This document shows, piece by piece, positions 16,566 to 23,809 of a stretch of 64,000 nt of DNA. A program made the translations under genes and the position numbers. Numbering within the stretch: the stretch's first letter is position 1; every line of letters begins with the position of its first letter. A model generated the notes under the pieces. That model did not search any database and had not been told where the DNA came from. It was given only the letters and a program-made list of their open reading frames with translations. This stretch comes from Saprospira sp. CCB-QB6 (GTDB taxonomy: Bacteria > Bacteroidota > Bacteroidia > Chitinophagales > Saprospiraceae). The stretch covers positions 620,001 through 684,000 of the forward strand of contig NZ_CP116808.1 of NCBI RefSeq assembly GCF_028464065.1. The letters are read 5' to 3'.

Positions 16566-17111
16566 ATGGCGTTTTGGAACAATGCTTTTGGTGCCGTAGA
16601 CGAGGTACTACCTGAATTTAAGAGCCTACCAGAGGGAATTGGATATCTCATGGGAAGAGTTCGGAGCATGAGTGATAGTTTAGCAGATACTCCAGTTTAT
16701 GTAGATAAACGTTGGTTAGAAGTACGTGACGACCTTGATTTTCAGGAGTCGGTTTTACATGTATTTAAGGAGGGCGGAAGCTATCTGCGCATTTTGGATG
16801 GCGACATTGCCAGCGGAAGTTGGGAAGCTAGTCTAGGTGGCCTAATTATTAAGTTTGGGGGTAAACATGAGCTCTATGAATTGGTCTTTTTGGACCTTGA
16901 CTTTTTTATTCTTAAGAAGCATGGACAGCAAGGCCCCAAAGGGGGGCGTCCCTATTTTGTTTTGGCCCGAGAAGGACGGGCAAAAGGAAGAGAGTGGCCA
17001 GAGCTTTTAGAGCTACTTTTTCAGGACTACAAAAGCGAATCTTCTTATTTTCAATGGGTTTTTGTACTTTTTGTGCTCATTTTGGGAATTTTACTCTACT
17101 CCATTTTGTAG
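16566..17111 (+). CDS. Unknown protein with C-terminal membrane anchor
   Basis: A 181-residue protein starting MAFWNNAFGAVDEVLPEFK (an earlier in-frame ATG would overlap the CWC gene and is unlikely). The body is soluble and mixed in character, with LRILDGDIASGSWEASLGGLI in the middle. The last 22 residues (WVFVLFVLILGILLYSIL) form a single transmembrane helix at the very C-terminus, a tail-anchor layout. No family recognised. Confidence 0.65.
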   Translation: MAFWNNAFGAVDEVLPEFKSLPEGIGYLMGRVRSMSDSLADTPVYVDKRWLEVRDDLDFQESVLHVFKEGGSYLRILDGDIASGSWEASLGGLIIKFGGKHELYELVFLDLDFFILKKHGQQGPKGGRPYFVLAREGRAKGREWPELLELLFQDYKSESSYFQWVFVLFVLILGILLYSIL

Positions 17112-17203
17112 ATGTCACAAAAACCTTTTACAGTTAAGAACGTTATATATAGAAAATTACCTATTTTGGCCCATTCAAATCGAACTCATCAACCGTCGAA
17201 CTT

Positions 17204-17668
17204 ATGTCAGAGAACAAAACGCAAAACACTATAAACGAAGTAACCAAAATCTTTTCTACTTACTTGGTTAAAAATGGCCTTCGCAAGACCCCAGAACGCT
17301 TTGCCATTTTGGAAGAGATTTATAAGCGCAATGATCATTTTGATGCAGAAGCGCTATATATTCATATGAAAACCCAGAATTATCGGGTTAGCCGAGCTAC
17401 AGTTTATAATACGCTAGAGCTTTTGGTGGCCTGTGATTTGGTGCGCAAGCATCAGTTTGGAAAAAACTTGGCTCAATATGAGAAAGCCTATGGCTTTAAG
17501 CAGCACGATCATGCTGTTTGTATTGAGACTGGAGAAGTCTTTGAATTTTGTGATCCCCGTATTCAGCAAATCAAGGAGTTGGTAGCCGAAATGCTCGACT
17601 TCGAAATTACTCACCATTCGCTAACCTTCTATGGGTACAGCAAAGAAGGCCGCGAAAAAAAGAAATAG
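17204..17668 (+). CDS. Fur-family transcriptional regulator
   Basis: A 154-residue Fur/PerR-type metal-dependent repressor. The winged-helix part (LRKTPERFAILEEIY, then RVSRATVYNTLELLVACDLV) is typical. The dimerisation part has QHDHAVCIETGEVFEFCDPRI, with HDH and CDP metal-site residues. The CxxC zinc site of PerR/Zur is not complete, which is common in Bacteroidota Fur. Which metal or peroxide it senses is unclear. It sits 6 nt upstream of a STAS gene. Confidence 0.88.
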   Translation: MSENKTQNTINEVTKIFSTYLVKNGLRKTPERFAILEEIYKRNDHFDAEALYIHMKTQNYRVSRATVYNTLELLVACDLVRKHQFGKNLAQYEKAYGFKQHDHAVCIETGEVFEFCDPRIQQIKELVAEMLDFEITHHSLTFYGYSKEGREKKK

Positions 17669-17674
17669 GGCCCA

Positions 17675-18025
17675 ATGACTTTTCAACTAGAACAATTAGA
17701 AGACATTTGCATCCTAGCGCTGGATGATCTTTGGAATCCAGAAGAGAATCAGGCCATCATTCAAGAAGTAGAGCATTTGATTGCTCAGGGACAACGCCTT
17801 TTTTTGATTGATTTGGGGCAAATGCAGTTTATGAACTCCTCTGGATTAGCCTTTTTAATTAGCATCTTAACCCGTGCCCGCTCTGCCGGTGGAGAATTGG
17901 CCCTTTGCCACATCTCTCCTAAAATTGAGCAACTCCTACTCATGACTCGCTTGCGCTCTACCTTTGAAGTAGCCGACAGCCGAGAAGAGGCCTTAAATAT
18001 TTTGCAGGCCTTGATGAAGAACTAA
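17675..18025 (+). CDS. STAS-domain anti-sigma-factor-antagonist-like protein
   Basis: A 116-residue single STAS domain. The FLIDLGQMQFMNSSGLAFLISILTRAR segment contains the conserved (D/N)SSG site whose Ser is phosphorylated in SpoIIAA-like proteins. Probably works with a serine kinase and phosphatase in partner switching, but none is encoded nearby. The tight spacing to the Fur-family gene suggests co-transcription, and purA follows with its own promoter. Confidence 0.85.
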   Translation: MTFQLEQLEDICILALDDLWNPEENQAIIQEVEHLIAQGQRLFLIDLGQMQFMNSSGLAFLISILTRARSAGGELALCHISPKIEQLLLMTRLRSTFEVADSREEALNILQALMKN

Positions 18026-18034
18026 AGCAAGTTC

Positions 18035-18068
18035 TTTGACCGCTTTTCAAAAGTTGTTTTTATTTTTG
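18035..18068 (+). promoter_or_regulatory. Putative purA promoter (TTTG - 22 nt - TATTTTTG)
   Basis: TTTG at 18035-18038 and TATTTTTG at 18061-18068 match the Bacteroidota -33/-7 consensus with 22-nt spacing. The -7 box is 53 nt upstream of the purA ATG. Confidence 0.55.
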
Positions 18069-18121
18069 TGCGCCAAAAGTAGATTCCATCTACATTTTTC
18101 GCTACACAAAATTTTGCAACT

Positions 18122-19390
18122 ATGGTTGATGTTCTGTTGGGACTCCAATGGGGAGATGAGGGAAAAGGTAAGGTCGTAGATTATTTAGCTCGACAATACG
18201 ATATTGTCGCTCGCTTTCAAGGAGGCCCCAATGCTGGGCACACTTTGGTCCTCGATGGCCAAAAATTTGTACTGCACACCATCCCTTCTGGGATTTTCAG
18301 ACCACAGGTGCTCAACCTGATTGGTAATGGCGTAGTGATTGACCCCACTACCCTCATTAAAGAAATGGAAAGTATCTCTGCCGCTGTCCCAAATTTTGGG
18401 GAGCGGCTTTTTATTGCCAAAAAAGCACAGCTTATCCTGCCCTCACATCGTTTGCTCGATACCGTGATGGAAGCCGCCAAAGGCGATGGTAAAATTGGCT
18501 CTACCCTCAGAGGAATTGGCCCCACTTATACCGATAAAATTGCTCGCCGTGGCCTCCGTATGGGCGATATTCTCTTGCCCAATTTCAAAGCCCGCTATGA
18601 AGAACTCAAAGCCGAGCACTTGAAAATGGCCCAAATTTACCCTGAAGTAGATTTTGATTTGGCTGGACAAGAAGCAGCCTTTTTTGCCGCTGTAGAAACC
18701 CTAAAAGGCCATCAACTGGTAGATGGCGAATACTTTATCAATAAGCAGTTGGCCCAAGGCAAAAAAGTTCTGGCCGAAGGTGCCCAGGGTTCTATGCTCG
18801 ATATTGATTTTGGAACTTATCCCTTTGTCACTTCTTCCAATACCATTAGCGCTGGGGTTTGCAATGGCCTAGGCGTGGCTCCACAAAAGATCGGAGAGGT
18901 TATCGGCATTACCAAAGCCTATTGCACCCGCGTAGGTAGCGGCCCCTTCCCTTCTGAACTCTTTGGCGAAGAAGGCGAAAATCTTCGCCAAGCAGGTGGA
19001 GAGTTTGGCGCAACTACAGGCCGTCCCCGCCGCTGCGGTTGGCTCGATTTGCCCCAGCTCAAATATACCATCATGTTGAGCGGAGTGACCCAATTGGTCA
19101 TTACTAAGGTAGATGTCCTTAACGAAATGGAAGAACTCAAAGTGGCTACAGCCTATAATTATGGCGGACAAAAAAGCCAAGATCTTCCACATGATTTGGT
19201 CCTTGAAGACATTAGCTTGGACTATCGCAGCTATGAGGGCTGGCAAAGCAGCCTCAAAGGCATTCAAAAGTTTGAGGATTTTCCACAAAAGCTACAAGAT
19301 TACATTCATAGCCTAGAAACAGAGCTAGCTGTACCGATGAAAATGATCTCTACTGGTCCAGAACGCGAAGCTTTGATTATTAGAGATTAG
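18122..19390 (+). CDS. purA: Adenylosuccinate synthetase
   Basis: A 422-residue PurA, which condenses IMP and aspartate using GTP in AMP synthesis. It has the N-terminal P-loop GDEGKGK (11-17, with catalytic D12), FQGGPNAGHTL with H40, the IMP-site GSTLRGIGPTY, the TTGRPRRCGWLD segment and a KVDVLNEM guanine-specificity segment. Length is normal. A promoter lies just upstream, and a type B element and a terminator follow. Confidence 0.97.
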   Translation: MVDVLLGLQWGDEGKGKVVDYLARQYDIVARFQGGPNAGHTLVLDGQKFVLHTIPSGIFRPQVLNLIGNGVVIDPTTLIKEMESISAAVPNFGERLFIAKKAQLILPSHRLLDTVMEAAKGDGKIGSTLRGIGPTYTDKIARRGLRMGDILLPNFKARYEELKAEHLKMAQIYPEVDFDLAGQEAAFFAAVETLKGHQLVDGEYFINKQLAQGKKVLAEGAQGSMLDIDFGTYPFVTSSNTISAGVCNGLGVAPQKIGEVIGITKAYCTRVGSGPFPSELFGEEGENLRQAGGEFGATTGRPRRCGWLDLPQLKYTIMLSGVTQLVITKVDVLNEMEELKVATAYNYGGQKSQDLPHDLVLEDISLDYRSYEGWQSSLKGIQKFEDFPQKLQDYIHSLETELAVPMKMISTGPEREALIIRD

Positions 19391-19403
19391 TCAATTATTT
19401 TTT

Positions 19404-19524
19404 GGGGCTGCCCCGCCCTGCGGGCGGGTCGGGCCATTGCGCAGCTCGCAAGTCTGCTCGGCCCTGCAGCGCTTTCAGCGCTTTGGTCTGCCGCCTGCGG
19501 CGGCCCTGCTACAGCCCCTCAGCC
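19404..19524 (+). repeat. GC-rich hairpin element, type B (copy 1)
   Basis: Starts GGGGCTGCCCC 13 nt after the purA stop, in the sense direction. It shares TCTGCTCGGCCCTGC and GGTCTG with type A but has GGGTCGGGC in place of CGCTACGTT and ends CCCTCAGCC. Hairpin 2 is AGCGCT-ttc-AGCGCT and hairpin 3 is CCGCC-tgc-GGCGG. It is followed by GCTGTAGGTTAAAACCTACAGC, a palindrome like the last arm of type C. Confidence 0.8.
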
Positions 19525-19553
19525 GATGCTGTAGGTTAAAACCTACAGCAAGG

Positions 19554-19585
19554 AAGGCCCAAACCTAAAGGTTTGGGCCTTTTAT
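19554..19585 (+). terminator. purA terminator downstream of the type B element
   Basis: The stem AAGGCCCAAACCT/AGGTTTGGGCCTT with a 2-nt loop is followed by TTATTTT. The repeat element therefore lies inside the purA transcript's 3' UTR. Confidence 0.75.
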
Positions 19586-19608
19586 TTTGGACCAAGATCT
19601 GCGTCCTA

Positions 19609-19744
19609 CAGGCCCGAAGGGCCGCACTGGCTGAGGGATGGTAGGGGGTGGCCGAAGGCCAGACCAAGCCAGCTTGCTGGCGATGGGCCGAGCGAGCAGC
19701 GAGCCCCCGAACAGCCCGACCCGAATGCAATGAGGGGCAGCCCC
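19609..19744 (-). repeat. GC-rich hairpin element, type B (copy 2)
   Basis: A minus-strand copy starting GGGGCTGCCCC at 19744 and reaching CCCTCAGCC near 19629, then GGCCC-ttc-GGGCC. Hairpin 2 is GCCAGC-aa-GCTGGC and hairpin 3 GGCC-ttc-GGCC. The first hairpin is imperfect in this copy. It follows the lepB 3' end in the sense direction, so the purA/lepB convergent interval (19391-19799) holds two copies facing one another and no gene. Confidence 0.8.
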
Positions 19745-19745
19745 A

Positions 19746-19781
19746 AAAAAGCCCCTCTACAGCAAACTGCAGAAGGGCTTA
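19746..19781 (-). terminator. lepB terminator
   Basis: The minus strand has AAGCCCTTCTGCAG, a short loop and CTGTAGAGGGGCTT followed by T's. It lies 20 nt after the lepB stop. Confidence 0.6.
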
Positions 19782-19799
19782 AAACTTTCATCTCGCTTT

Positions 19800-21422
19800 T
19801 TATTGAGCGGCATTTTTTAAAATGCGGTCAAAGCGAATACCGTTGGGACCAATAGACATCCAGACGAACAGCGGTTTACCGACGACATGGGTTTCGGGAA
19901 CAAAGCCCCAAGAACGAGAATCCGCAGAATCATCGCGGTTATCTCCCATCATCCAGTAATAATCCATTTCGAAAGTATAGCTATTTGTCGTTTGGCCATC
20001 AATGGTAATTTGGCCATTTTGGATAAGTAAATCGTGGCCTTCGTAGGCGGTAATTACTCTTTTATAGAGATCGATATTATCCATAGTGAGCTTTATCGTT
20101 TCGCCCTTTTTGGGAATCCAGATAGGCCCATAATTATGATTATTCCAAGGGAAAAGCGCTGCATTGTAGGGGAAAATCCCTTGACCTGCGCCTTTTTCCT
20201 TTACAATAGGGCGAATTTCTTTTAGGATAGGAGCCAACTGAGGGTCTTGCAACATCTGCTCGACCACCAAAGGAGAAATATTTCTGGTATTACTAGCCTT
20301 TCCATAAGTTGAAGTAATAGAAAGTGCGTAATTATCATCTACATAATTCATGTTGATGCTCTTATTATCTTGAGGCACTAACTCATAAGCATACTGCACA
20401 CCAGGAATAATATCGGGTTCTTGGCCATTGACAAAAAGTCGGTTAGCGCGAACCTCAATCTTATCGCCTGGCAGTCCCACACAACGCTTAATATAGTGAT
20501 CTCGCTTATCTATAGGGCGAGTGACAATACGATTATTAAAGCGTTTAAGCAATTGTTGGCGGGTCAGCTCTCTTTGTGCTTTGGGCGTTCTTTTAAGAAT
20601 ATTATGATAATCGCTAGAATAGTCTACCCCTTTGATAATAGTATCGCCTTCGGGATAATTAAAGACCACAGGATCGTAGCGATTTACCTTTTGTAGGGCT
20701 GGAGCTCGATTATAATCCCAACTTGGCCATTTAGAATAGCATTCGCCGCCAGTTAGGGGCATTACATTGTGTAAAAGGGGGAAAGATAGTGGCGTCATTG
20801 GCATTCTAGAGCCATAATGCACCTTACTCACAAAAAGAAAATCTCCGACCAAAAGCGAGCCCTCCATAGATGGAGTGGGAATCGTATAGGCTTCGATTAG
20901 GAAAAGGCGAATAAAGTGAGCGGCAAAAACGGCAAAGAGAATAGAATCGGCCCATTCCCGAATAAAAGTCTTTTTGGGAAAAGGGCGTTCTTTTTCCAAT
21001 CGGCGGATAGCCACTTGGTCCTTATTTTTCACAGCCATTTTATAGGCGGCCTTATACTCCTTTCTCTGTTGATGGGCTGGGCCTTTATAACTCAATTCAT
21101 CTTTTTTGACAAAGCCCATATAGGGAAACCAAGCAAAGGGGGCTGCAATGGCAAAAACATTATCTAAAAAGCCATATTTTCCAAAGCTACGATTAAGCTC
21201 AATAGCCATAGCGGCTACAGTAAAAATATTGACGATAGGAATAAAAAGCCAGATGATATGCCAGCTAGGTCGGCCCACAATTTTGGCCCAACTCAGGTAG
21301 TTCAAAATGGGTACATAGGCTTTCCAGCCTGTTTCTCCTGCTTTTTCAAAGAGTTTGGAAATACCGGCAAAAGGCAGCAAATAGCCCAAAATAAATACCG
21401 ATAAATAATAGAGGATATCCAT
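19800..21422 (-). CDS. lepB: Signal peptidase I with N-terminal membrane domain
   Basis: A 540-residue type I signal peptidase that removes signal peptides from exported proteins. Residues 1-105 form a three-helix DUF5684-like membrane domain, and the S26 peptidase follows. Catalytic S185 is in IPTPSMEGSLLVGD and the general-base Lys (K312) in YIKRCVGLPGDKI. The MMGDNRDDSADSR box lies near the C-terminus. A large insert between the Ser and Lys boxes is typical of Bacteroidota LepB. I use the ATG giving MDILYYLSVF; a TTG 24 nt upstream is possible. It lies 35 nt downstream of a GT2 gene in the same direction. Confidence 0.93.
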   Translation of the reverse strand: MDILYYLSVFILGYLLPFAGISKLFEKAGETGWKAYVPILNYLSWAKIVGRPSWHIIWLFIPIVNIFTVAAMAIELNRSFGKYGFLDNVFAIAAPFAWFPYMGFVKKDELSYKGPAHQQRKEYKAAYKMAVKNKDQVAIRRLEKERPFPKKTFIREWADSILFAVFAAHFIRLFLIEAYTIPTPSMEGSLLVGDFLFVSKVHYGSRMPMTPLSFPLLHNVMPLTGGECYSKWPSWDYNRAPALQKVNRYDPVVFNYPEGDTIIKGVDYSSDYHNILKRTPKAQRELTRQQLLKRFNNRIVTRPIDKRDHYIKRCVGLPGDKIEVRANRLFVNGQEPDIIPGVQYAYELVPQDNKSINMNYVDDNYALSITSTYGKASNTRNISPLVVEQMLQDPQLAPILKEIRPIVKEKGAGQGIFPYNAALFPWNNHNYGPIWIPKKGETIKLTMDNIDLYKRVITAYEGHDLLIQNGQITIDGQTTNSYTFEMDYYWMMGDNRDDSADSRSWGFVPETHVVGKPLFVWMSIGPNGIRFDRILKNAAQ

Positions 21423-21457
21423 ATGTTTTATAAAGTTGTTGTGCAAAAGGAAGGGCC

Positions 21458-22243
21458 CTACTGACGGGCATAAGAATTACCAAAAGCTTTGAAACGCATG
21501 CTCCAAACGCCCCAAAACGCCTCGCTAAAGATTGCGGTGCTCATTTTAGAGGCGCCCTCTTCTCTGTCTTTAAAGGTGATAGGAACTTCTCGGAGTTTAA
21601 AGCCCAATTGCCAGGCGGCAAATTTCATCTCAATTTGAAAGGCATAGCCTTTAAAACGGATTTTCTCAAAATCTAGTTGGGCCAAAAAATCTCGCTTATA
21701 GCAAACAAAGCCAGCTGTAGCATCCGAAACGGGCATCCAAGTGATCAGGCGAACATAAAAAGAGGCCCCTCTTGACATCAGGATGCGTTTAAGCGGCCAA
21801 TTCACTAATTTCCCCCCCTTCACATAACGAGAGCCTACGCTTACGCCCACGCCTCCTTCACTGCAGGCCTTGGCCAAGCGAGGAAGATCTTTGGGATTAT
21901 GCGAAAAATCGGCATCCATCTCAAAAATATATTGATAATCTCGCTCCAAGGCCCATTTGAAACCTGCTATATAAGCAGTTCCTAGGCCCTGTTTGCCTGC
22001 TCTTTGCATAAGAAAAAGCCGATCGGCAACTTCTTTTTGCAATTCCTGTACTTTTTCGGCTGTACCATCAGGAGAGCCGTCATCAACCACCAAAATATCA
22101 AAAGGGCAATCTTCGGGCAAAGCCAAAACTGCTCTGATGATATGTTCAATGTTTTCAATTTCGTTATAGGTGGGTATAATCACCAAATTTTCACTTGCCA
22201 ATTCGCTAGATTTTATTGAGATTTCGCTCTTTATGCAAAGCAT
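21458..22243 (-). CDS. Polyprenol/dolichol-phosphate mannosyltransferase-like GT2
   Basis: A 261-residue GT-A glycosyltransferase of the DPM1 type, which transfers a hexose from a nucleotide sugar to a polyprenyl phosphate. It shows VIIPTYNEIENI, ILVVDDGSPDGT, the GKQGLGTAYIAGF loop and the metal-binding EMDADFSHNP, all DPM1 hallmarks. No C-terminal transmembrane segments are present. Probably provides lipid-linked sugar for envelope or protein glycosylation. It is probably co-transcribed with lepB. Confidence 0.9.
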   Translation of the reverse strand: MLCIKSEISIKSSELASENLVIIPTYNEIENIEHIIRAVLALPEDCPFDILVVDDGSPDGTAEKVQELQKEVADRLFLMQRAGKQGLGTAYIAGFKWALERDYQYIFEMDADFSHNPKDLPRLAKACSEGGVGVSVGSRYVKGGKLVNWPLKRILMSRGASFYVRLITWMPVSDATAGFVCYKRDFLAQLDFEKIRFKGYAFQIEMKFAAWQLGFKLREVPITFKDREEGASKMSTAIFSEAFWGVWSMRFKAFGNSYARQ

Positions 22244-22392
22244 ATTTGGCCCAATGGGGATGGAGCAAATATATATAAGTTGTTTTACTTTTTTTCGACC
22301 TTATTAGCGCCTTAAGGTTTTTTAGTTTTTCCTTAAAAAGCGCCCTAAAATAATGAAGTTGACCGAAAAACATCTTTTATCACTCCAGAAAA

Positions 22393-23610
22393 TCAGCCTT
22401 TGCGCTGCAATAGCGCCATATAAAAACCGTCTTCAGGCCCCCGATCTGGCCCTAAATGCTGCTCTTTGAGCAATTCGAACTCTTGACCGTCCTCGCTTTG
22501 CAAAAAACGCTGAACCTGCCACTCATTTTCTGAAGGCAGAATGCTACAAGTGGCATAAAGTAACTGCCCGCCAGGCTTACACAAAAGTGAATACTCTCTT
22601 AATATATGCGCCTGTGTAGCCTGTATTTCTTCCAAAAACGCTGGATTGATGATCCACTTTGTCTGTGGGTTTCGACGCAATACGCCCAAACCCGAGCAAG
22701 GTACATCCAAAACCAAATAATCGGCAATGTTGTAGTAGGCTGGCGAAAAACGCCCTGAGGCAGGAATTTTCTCTGTTTTAATAATGCTTACTCCTGCTCT
22801 TTTGGCCCGTTTCTGCAACTCTTTGAGCTTATGCTCAGAGAGGTCCATAGACAATATTTCTCCCCGATTTTTCATCAAGGCAGCCAAATGCAAACTCTTT
22901 CCACCGGCCCCCGCACAAGCATCTACCAAGTAACTGCCCGCCTGCGGCTTAAGAAAATGGGCCAACTGCTGAGAAGCATAATCCTGCACCTCAAACCAAC
23001 CCTCTTCATAAGATTTTAAATGCGTAAATTTTCGGTTTTGACCCAAAACCAAAGCTTCCCGATCCCCCAAAAGCTCTACGGGCAAACCCTCTTTGCGCAA
23101 ACGATGCAAAACCTTTTGCCGAGGCGCCTTAAGACTGTTGGTCCGCAAAACCACATCGGCAGAACTATTGAGTGCAGGCAATAATTTCGCCCAACGCTCC
23201 TCCCCCATTTCCTGTAGGGCACGCTCCTCCAACCAATCTGGAATAGACTCTCGAATCGCTCGATTTTCTACCGCTAAGCGATGCCGACGCCAGATTTCTA
23301 AACTATCCAATCCCTGCATCTCTGGCCAATCTTCTGGCGGCTGCTGCCCTTGCAACAACCAAGCAGTTTTTAGCATCAACCACCAATCAGCTTCCGTCTC
23401 TGGCGGCCGTTCCAAGGCCAGCTCATAGTACAAACGATACCAGCGAATAAGCTCGTAAATTTGCTCGGCCACAAAACGACGATCGCGGCTGCCCCATTTT
23501 TTGTTGGCCCGCAAAAGCTGCTGTATGCTGCGGTGCGCATGGGCTCCCTCTTGCAAAATGGCTCGAGCAGTTTGCCAAATTGGGGGAATCAAATTCTTAT
23601 AAAATCGCAA
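22393..23610 (-). CDS. rRNA m5C methyltransferase, RsmB/NOL1-NOP2-Sun family
   Basis: About 405 residues. The N-terminal NusB-like helical domain is followed by the SAM-binding domain: DACAGAGGKSLHLAALM (motif I), MDLSEHKLKEL, the catalytic DVPCSGLGVLRRNP and the YATCSILPSENE motif with the second Cys. This fits 16S rRNA C967 methyltransferase RsmB or a close relative. No ATG opens the frame: a TTG at 23610 is the likely start. A further TTG at 23643 lies inside a repeat element, and using it would add 11 repeat-derived residues. Confidence 0.85.
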   Translation of the reverse strand: MRFYKNLIPPIWQTARAILQEGAHAHRSIQQLLRANKKWGSRDRRFVAEQIYELIRWYRLYYELALERPPETEADWWLMLKTAWLLQGQQPPEDWPEMQGLDSLEIWRRHRLAVENRAIRESIPDWLEERALQEMGEERWAKLLPALNSSADVVLRTNSLKAPRQKVLHRLRKEGLPVELLGDREALVLGQNRKFTHLKSYEEGWFEVQDYASQQLAHFLKPQAGSYLVDACAGAGGKSLHLAALMKNRGEILSMDLSEHKLKELQKRAKRAGVSIIKTEKIPASGRFSPAYYNIADYLVLDVPCSGLGVLRRNPQTKWIINPAFLEEIQATQAHILREYSLLCKPGGQLLYATCSILPSENEWQVQRFLQSEDGQEFELLKEQHLGPDRGPEDGFYMALLQRKG

Positions 23611-23626
23611 GACTTTTGTATCTCTT

Positions 23627-23763
23627 GGGGCCTCCCGCAGCAAGCTGCGGGCGCTACGTTTAATTCATGAGGGTTTCACCCCTCATTTATATATAATCGC
23701 AAAGCGATACCACAGTTGCTGTGGGTTTTAACCTACAGCTAAAAACAGCCAGATCGCTAGGCC
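23627..23763 (+). repeat. GC-rich hairpin element, chimaeric type A/type C
   Basis: Opens as type A (GGGGCCT, hairpin 1 CCCGCAGC-aa-GCTGCGGG, CGCTACGTTT). It then switches to the type C series (TTCATGAGGGTTTCACCC, ATCGCAAAGCGATACC, GCTGTGGGTTTTAACCTACAGC) and closes as type A (ATCGCTAGGCC). The central blocks of type A are missing. It overlaps the presumed 5' end of the rsmB-like gene, in antisense orientation. Confidence 0.75.
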
Positions 23764-23791
23764 AATTGCAGGCGGGCTTTGCCCGCCTGCA
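23764..23791. repeat. Perfect palindrome next to the A/C chimaera
   Basis: TTGCAGGCGGG, CTTT and CCCGCCTGCAA form an 11-bp perfect stem. It lies 19 nt after the stop of the rlmD-like gene. It has no T-run, so it resembles the extra arm found after other hairpin elements more than a normal terminator. Confidence 0.6.
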
Positions 23792-23809
23792 ACCTCCCAG
23801 ACGTCTAGG

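Noticed and set aside
19391-19799. Small open frames in the purA/lepB convergent interval
   Set aside because: The interval consists of two type B elements and two terminators; the frames are repeat-derived.
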